From: Thalassolituus sp.
Lineage (GTDB): Bacteria; Pseudomonadota; Gammaproteobacteria; Pseudomonadales; Oceanobacteraceae
Length of the DNA: 18,390 bases
Reading direction: 5' to 3'
Assembly: GCA_029212275.1 (NCBI GenBank)
Contig: JARGOI010000007.1
Location: 1-18,390, forward strand
In this document: positions 15,039-18,390 of the stretch, piece by piece
Layout: the number at the start of each line of letters is the position of its first letter
How positions within the stretch are numbered: the stretch's first letter is position 1
Notes under the pieces: generated by a model
Seen by the model: the letters and a program-made list of their open reading frames with translations, nothing else
Told to the model about the DNA's origin: nothing
Database searches by the model: none
Position numbers and translations under genes: made by a program

Positions 15039-16688
15039 TTAATCAACTATATCTAATGCAGCACTATTTGTTCCAGACGAGAGCGAAGAATTAATTAAGG
15101 TCACTCGTTTACCGACAGTGGAAGCGTCGATATCTAACGAGCCATCCGCATTTGCCGTCGCAGGAACTCCGTCAATGGCCCAAGTGTAATCACCAGGCTC
15201 AAATATCAAAGCCGACCAGCGCGTTGCAGGATATAATTTTGTAATCTCAGAAACACTGGCTTTGCTTGCGGCCAAAAATTCATCGTTTGCCCCGGTTATC
15301 TCTACGATAGGTTCGGGCCTTGGTACTGCAGTGTAATCATCACTGGCTGAAAAATTGGTTGTCAATCCGTAGTTATATCCAGTGGCATTGCTTGAGAAAA
15401 TATATTCGTGATCTCCCTCACGCTCAGTAAGGATGTAACGAACCAAGTAACGATTGTCGGTCTTTAAACGTTTTTGAATTGCGGCTTTTTGACCATCAAT
15501 TAGAGATTGGGCGAAATCAAATGCGCTATCAGCCGGGTTTTCAATCACCAACTCTGACATGGCCTTTAAATTTTCATCGATAGGGTTTGCCGATGACGTC
15601 AAGGCTACATAGAACATAGGTTTGCCCAACAGGTTCATACCGTCAGGGGTAGCAGTATCTTCTTCCGGTGTCGTATTACCATCGGTTGTATCCACACCGT
15701 CAGTTGCTTCATCAAAAACCAAAAAAGACTGCCAGGTTAAAGCAGCATTTGCGGTTTCAGCATTAAATTTATTGATATTATTCTTACCGGGACTGATCAA
15801 TATGACGCTACTCACTACCAACGAGGTGAAGGTCTGCGAAAAGGGAGCAATGTTTGACATCGAATATCCATCGACAAGGTCATTGATCGCATCTGCACGT
15901 AAATCAATTTCAGAGCTGTTTGCCGAGCCGCTGCCCTTATATGTCCCCACCGCACGAACAATGGACTCGTATAGGGGTGAGTTTTGAAGCGTTGCACTTG
16001 CCAGCCAATCGCTCGCAATGGCATCTAAAGCAGTGAATAATTCAGCTGAATCATTGGTAAATAAAGCAACATCAGCAGTCGCATCTGTTGCTACACGCCA
16101 TAGGGTAAACATTTGATTGGCAATGGTAGGATCACTGTCGGCTTGCGCCGTCGTAATGTAATTTTTAATCTCATCAATAAGCGCATCGACTTGAGTTTGG
16201 CCTAAACCCACGACACCATTCGAGCTGATATCAATAATTATGGCTGTGTTTAATGTGGTAGGTAAGCCTAAGATTTTTTGCATGATCGGTTGTTGTTCCA
16301 ATCGATCAATTGGTTGTCCGTCAGAAGTGATGGAGTAATCGTCGATGCTCGGCGTTGCTAAAGGCTCAAGTGTCGTACTATTCACTGGTGCAATCACATA
16401 ACCACGAATTAAATTTGCAAACCCGATACCAGCAAACCTGTTGTTACTTTTTTCTGGTTCATCAAAATATTCGGTGCCTTGTTGAAAGTATTGCAACGGA
16501 TAAAAGGTACTATTAGTTAAAGTCGAATCCGTTTCTTCACCTGGGACATTAACATCGGTATCAGTGTCTGTATTAGTGCCACCACCAGTGTTTGTCGTGG
16601 TATTCGACTCTGTCACTGGTGCGCCTCCACCACACGCACTTAGAATAAATGCAGACAAAATACACAGTATTAACGAGAACTTAGTCAT
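15039..16688 (-). CDS. Secreted lipoprotein with a degenerate von Willebrand A-like domain, function unknown
   Basis: Translation from 16688 gives 549 residues. MTKFSLILCILSAFILSAC is a lipoprotein signal with lipobox LSAC (C19). G20 follows, so outer-membrane sorting is expected. Residues 27-56 form a Thr/Asn/Asp/Gly-rich linker. From about 145 to 340 the protein looks like a VWA domain: TAIIIDISSNGVVG (D153, S155; the fifth MIDAS position is N157, not S), then SPLYESIVRAVG, then SVILISPGKNN (294-304), where VWA domains usually have a TDG-like ending. The metal site is therefore probably impaired. The last 60 residues (EPGDYTWAIDGVPATANADGS and onward) look like a small Ig-like beta domain. 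A longer start at 16766 would hide the signal peptide and was rejected. The gene has its own promoter and terminator. I recognise no named family. Confidence 0.75.
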   Translation of the reverse strand: MTKFSLILCILSAFILSACGGGAPVTESNTTTNTGGGTNTDTDTDVNVPGEETDSTLTNSTFYPLQYFQQGTEYFDEPEKSNNRFAGIGFANLIRGYVIAPVNSTTLEPLATPSIDDYSITSDGQPIDRLEQQPIMQKILGLPTTLNTAIIIDISSNGVVGLGQTQVDALIDEIKNYITTAQADSDPTIANQMFTLWRVATDATADVALFTNDSAELFTALDAIASDWLASATLQNSPLYESIVRAVGTYKGSGSANSSEIDLRADAINDLVDGYSMSNIAPFSQTFTSLVVSSVILISPGKNNINKFNAETANAALTWQSFLVFDEATDGVDTTDGNTTPEEDTATPDGMNLLGKPMFYVALTSSANPIDENLKAMSELVIENPADSAFDFAQSLIDGQKAAIQKRLKTDNRYLVRYILTEREGDHEYIFSSNATGYNYGLTTNFSASDDYTAVPRPEPIVEITGANDEFLAASKASVSEITKLYPATRWSALIFEPGDYTWAIDGVPATANADGSLDIDASTVGKRVTLINSSLSSGTNSAALDIVD

Positions 16689-16709
16689 GAAATCAATTCC
16701 ATATGAGAA

Positions 16710-16715
16710 ATTATA
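16710..16715 (-). promoter_or_regulatory. -10 element of the VWA-like lipoprotein gene
   Basis: On the minus strand, a perfect TATAAT (16715-16710) lies 21 bases before the ATG at 16688. No good -35 hexamer is found 16-18 bases upstream. Because a strong terminator ends the gltD transcript at 16765-16790, the gene needs a promoter in this 76-base gap, which supports the call. Confidence 0.5.
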
Positions 16716-16764
16716 ATTTATCAAAGCATAGCACCGCTTCAGAGGATACGGCCAGCCGAAAAGC

Positions 16765-16790
16765 AAAAAACGCGACCTAAGTCGCGTTTT
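16765..16790 (-). terminator. Rho-independent terminator of the gltBD operon
   Basis: A ten-base-pair stem (AAAACGCGAC at 16767-16776 with GTCGCGTTTT at 16781-16790, loop CTAA) is followed on the minus strand by TTTTTTGCTTTT. It lies about 46 bases after the gltD stop. The plus-strand side has a shorter TTTTAATT run, so weak bidirectional action is possible. Confidence 0.9.
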
Positions 16791-16836
16791 AATTGGTAAC
16801 TCATGCTACCTTTTCGTCATTAAGCACGGTGAGATA

Positions 16837-18255
16837 TTACACGTCGAGATAGTCCAGTATGCCTTCGCCTGCTTTGCGACCTTCCCAGATAGCAGTAACC
16901 ACCAAATCCGAACCACGCACCATATCGCCACCAGCAAACACTTTCGGATTTTTGGTTTGGAAATAGTACTGCTGCTCTTCTGGTGCAATCACACCATCCC
17001 AGCTGTTTAGCTCGATGCCAAAGTCTTTAAACCAAGGTGCAGGACTAGGACGGAAACCAAACGCAACCAAAACTGCATCCGCTGGCAAAATTTCTTCCGA
17101 ACCTTCGATCACTTCAGGACGACGACGACCTTTTTCATCGGGTTCGCCCATGCGTGTCGTCACCACCTTAACGCCTTCGACTTTGTCTTCACCGACAATC
17201 GCGACAGGCTGGCGATTAAATAAGAATTTAACACCTTCTTCACGCGCATTAGTCACTTCACGACGTGAACCGGGCATGTTCTCTTCGTCACGACGATAGG
17301 CACATGTCACTGACTTAGCCGTTTGACGAATGGAGGTACGGTTACAGTCCATGGCAGTATCACCACCACCCAAGACCACGACACGCTTGCCTTTCATACT
17401 AACGAAATCGTCTAGATTTTTTTCAAAGCCAAGATTGCGATTGACGTTAGAGATAAGAAAATCCAGCGCATCATGAACGCCAGGTAAATCTTCACCAGGG
17501 AAACCACCTTTCATATAGGTATAGGTACCCATGCCCAAGAACACAGCATCAAACTCGTGGACGATGTCTTGAAACTGAACGTCTTTGCCCACTTCGGTAC
17601 TCAAGCGAAATTCCACGCCCATGCCTTCGAATACTTCACGACGGTTCGACATAACACTTTTTTCGAGTTTGAACTCAGGAATACCGAAGGTCAGCAAACC
17701 ACCGATTTCTGGGTATTTATCAAAAACGACAGGCGTCACACCATTGCGGACTAATACATCGGCCGCACCCAAACCAGCAGGGCCAGCACCAATAATAGCA
17801 ACACGCTTTCCAGTAGGTACTACCTTTGACATATCTGGACGCCAGCCCATGGCAAATGCGGTATCGGTAATGTATTTTTCAACGTTACCAATGGTCACCG
17901 CACCAAAGCCATCATTAAGCGTACAAGCGCCTTCACACAAGCGATCTTGTGGGCACACACGACCACAAACCTCAGGCAGAGTGTTGGTCTCATGACTTAA
18001 CTCAACCGCTTCAAAAAGGTTGCCTTCACTGGCCAATTTCAACCAATTAGGAATGTAGTTGTGCACTGGGCACTTCCATTCACAGTAAGGATTGCCACAC
18101 TCCAAACAACGGTGTGACTGATCGTTTACCTGATCTTGGTTGAATGGTTGATAAATTTCCACAAACTGCGTTTTTCGGACGCCGATTGATTTTTTCTTAG
18201 GGTCTTGTCGGCCCACATCCACGAACTGAAAACTATTGTTCAGACGTTGTGTCAT
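16837..18255 (-). CDS. gltD: Glutamate synthase (NADPH) small subunit
   Basis: GltD passes electrons from NADPH through FAD and iron-sulfur clusters to GltB, which makes glutamate from glutamine and 2-oxoglutarate in ammonia assimilation. The protein has 472 residues, the usual length. The N-terminal cysteines that hold two 4Fe-4S clusters are present: C50, C53, C58 and C62 (CLECGNPYCEWKC), and C97, C101, C107 and C111. FAD binding is indicated by GAGPAGLGAA (156-165) and NADPH binding by GGGDTAMD (296-303). The C-terminal AGGDMVRGSDLVVTAIWEGR completes the FAD site. The ATG at 18255 has a GAGAGAGG site 6 bases upstream. It starts 30 bases after the gltB stop and ends before a strong terminator, so it is the last gene of gltBD. 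Confidence 0.97.
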   Translation of the reverse strand: MTQRLNNSFQFVDVGRQDPKKKSIGVRKTQFVEIYQPFNQDQVNDQSHRCLECGNPYCEWKCPVHNYIPNWLKLASEGNLFEAVELSHETNTLPEVCGRVCPQDRLCEGACTLNDGFGAVTIGNVEKYITDTAFAMGWRPDMSKVVPTGKRVAIIGAGPAGLGAADVLVRNGVTPVVFDKYPEIGGLLTFGIPEFKLEKSVMSNRREVFEGMGVEFRLSTEVGKDVQFQDIVHEFDAVFLGMGTYTYMKGGFPGEDLPGVHDALDFLISNVNRNLGFEKNLDDFVSMKGKRVVVLGGGDTAMDCNRTSIRQTAKSVTCAYRRDEENMPGSRREVTNAREEGVKFLFNRQPVAIVGEDKVEGVKVVTTRMGEPDEKGRRRPEVIEGSEEILPADAVLVAFGFRPSPAPWFKDFGIELNSWDGVIAPEEQQYYFQTKNPKVFAGGDMVRGSDLVVTAIWEGRKAGEGILDYLDV

Positions 18256-18285
18256 CTCAAACCTCTCTCTCTCATCCTGTACCGA

Positions 18286-18390
18286 TTACTCAGGACGAGC
18301 TCGGGTGTTATTCAGCAATTGTTGTAAATCGGCCGCTTTAGGCTTAACTAGCCAGAACTTGCCAATGAATCCATCGAAATCATCTAAAAT
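18286..18390 (-). CDS. gltB: Glutamate synthase (NADPH) large subunit, last 34 codons only
   Basis: The reading frame entering from the right edge translates to ILDDFDGFIGKFWLVKPKAA followed by DLQQLLNNTRARPE and a TAA stop at 18288-18286. The segment GKFWLVKPKAADL resembles the C-terminus of GltB proteins from related gammaproteobacteria, as I recall it. The position directly upstream of gltD, with a 30-base gap, fits the standard gltBD operon. Only the extreme C-terminus is visible, so nothing can be said of the glutaminase or FMN domains. Confidence 0.88.
   Translation of the reverse strand: MLDDFDGFIGKFWLVKPKAADLQQLLNNTRARPE

Noticed and set aside
16689..16766. Longer start at 16766 for the lipoprotein
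   Set aside because: It would bury the lipoprotein signal peptide behind 26 residues and begins within the gltD terminator, upstream of the TATAAT element.
1..18390. Mobile elements, CRISPR arrays, tRNA or rRNA genes, toxin-antitoxin or defence genes
   Set aside because: None were seen. Gene order and protein families are core metabolic, motility and transport functions, and no direct-repeat arrays or transposase frames appear.

Overview
The window looks like a chromosomal core region of a marine-type gammaproteobacterium, probably near the Oceanospirillales/Saccharospirillaceae (lineage is an inference). The protein sequences resemble that class: the Dxs, IspA and XseB block, sodium-type PomA/PomB stators, HemE, GltBD, and a six-gene Mrp operon with fused A and B subunits. 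Base composition is moderate and even. I see no tRNA, rRNA, insertion sequence, CRISPR array, phage gene or island boundary.

Layout. (1) 2-2222, minus strand: xseB, ispA and the N-terminal half of dxs, the usual isoprenoid-precursor operon. (2) 2223-2431: a divergent regulatory gap. (3) 2432-5588, plus strand: pomA and pomB (flagellar stator), an unusual PilZ-type protein, and rsmE (16S rRNA methyltransferase). (4) 5570-6235, minus strand: a multi-spanning Frag1/DRAM-like membrane protein whose end overlaps the end of rsmE. (5) 6236-6416: a divergent gap with a near-perfect LexA (SOS) box in front of radA. (6) 6417-7796, plus strand: radA. (7) 7824-13841, minus strand: a complete Mrp-type Na+/H+ antiporter operon, mnhA(AB fused)-C-D-E-F-G, in which every junction overlaps. 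(8) 13887-14951, minus strand: hemE, 45 bases upstream of the antiporter operon with no terminator between them. (9) 15039-16688, minus strand: a secreted lipoprotein with a degenerate von Willebrand A-like domain, a stand-alone unit between two strong terminators. (10) 16837-18390, minus strand: gltD and the last 34 codons of gltB.

How the genes fit together. Dxs and IspA supply isoprenoid precursors. PomAB turns a sodium gradient into flagellar rotation, and Mrp/Mnh helps set that gradient, so the window has a sodium-energetics theme, although the two loci are about 7 kb apart and on opposite strands. The PilZ protein directly behind the stator genes is a good candidate for a c-di-GMP input to motility. 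RadA is a recombination/branch-migration factor that here appears to be under SOS control.

Most of the window is ordinary housekeeping. The observations most worth following are the LexA box before radA, the split PilZ protein beside the stators, the degenerate-VWA lipoprotein, and the lysine-rich cytoplasmic tails on two antiporter subunits.
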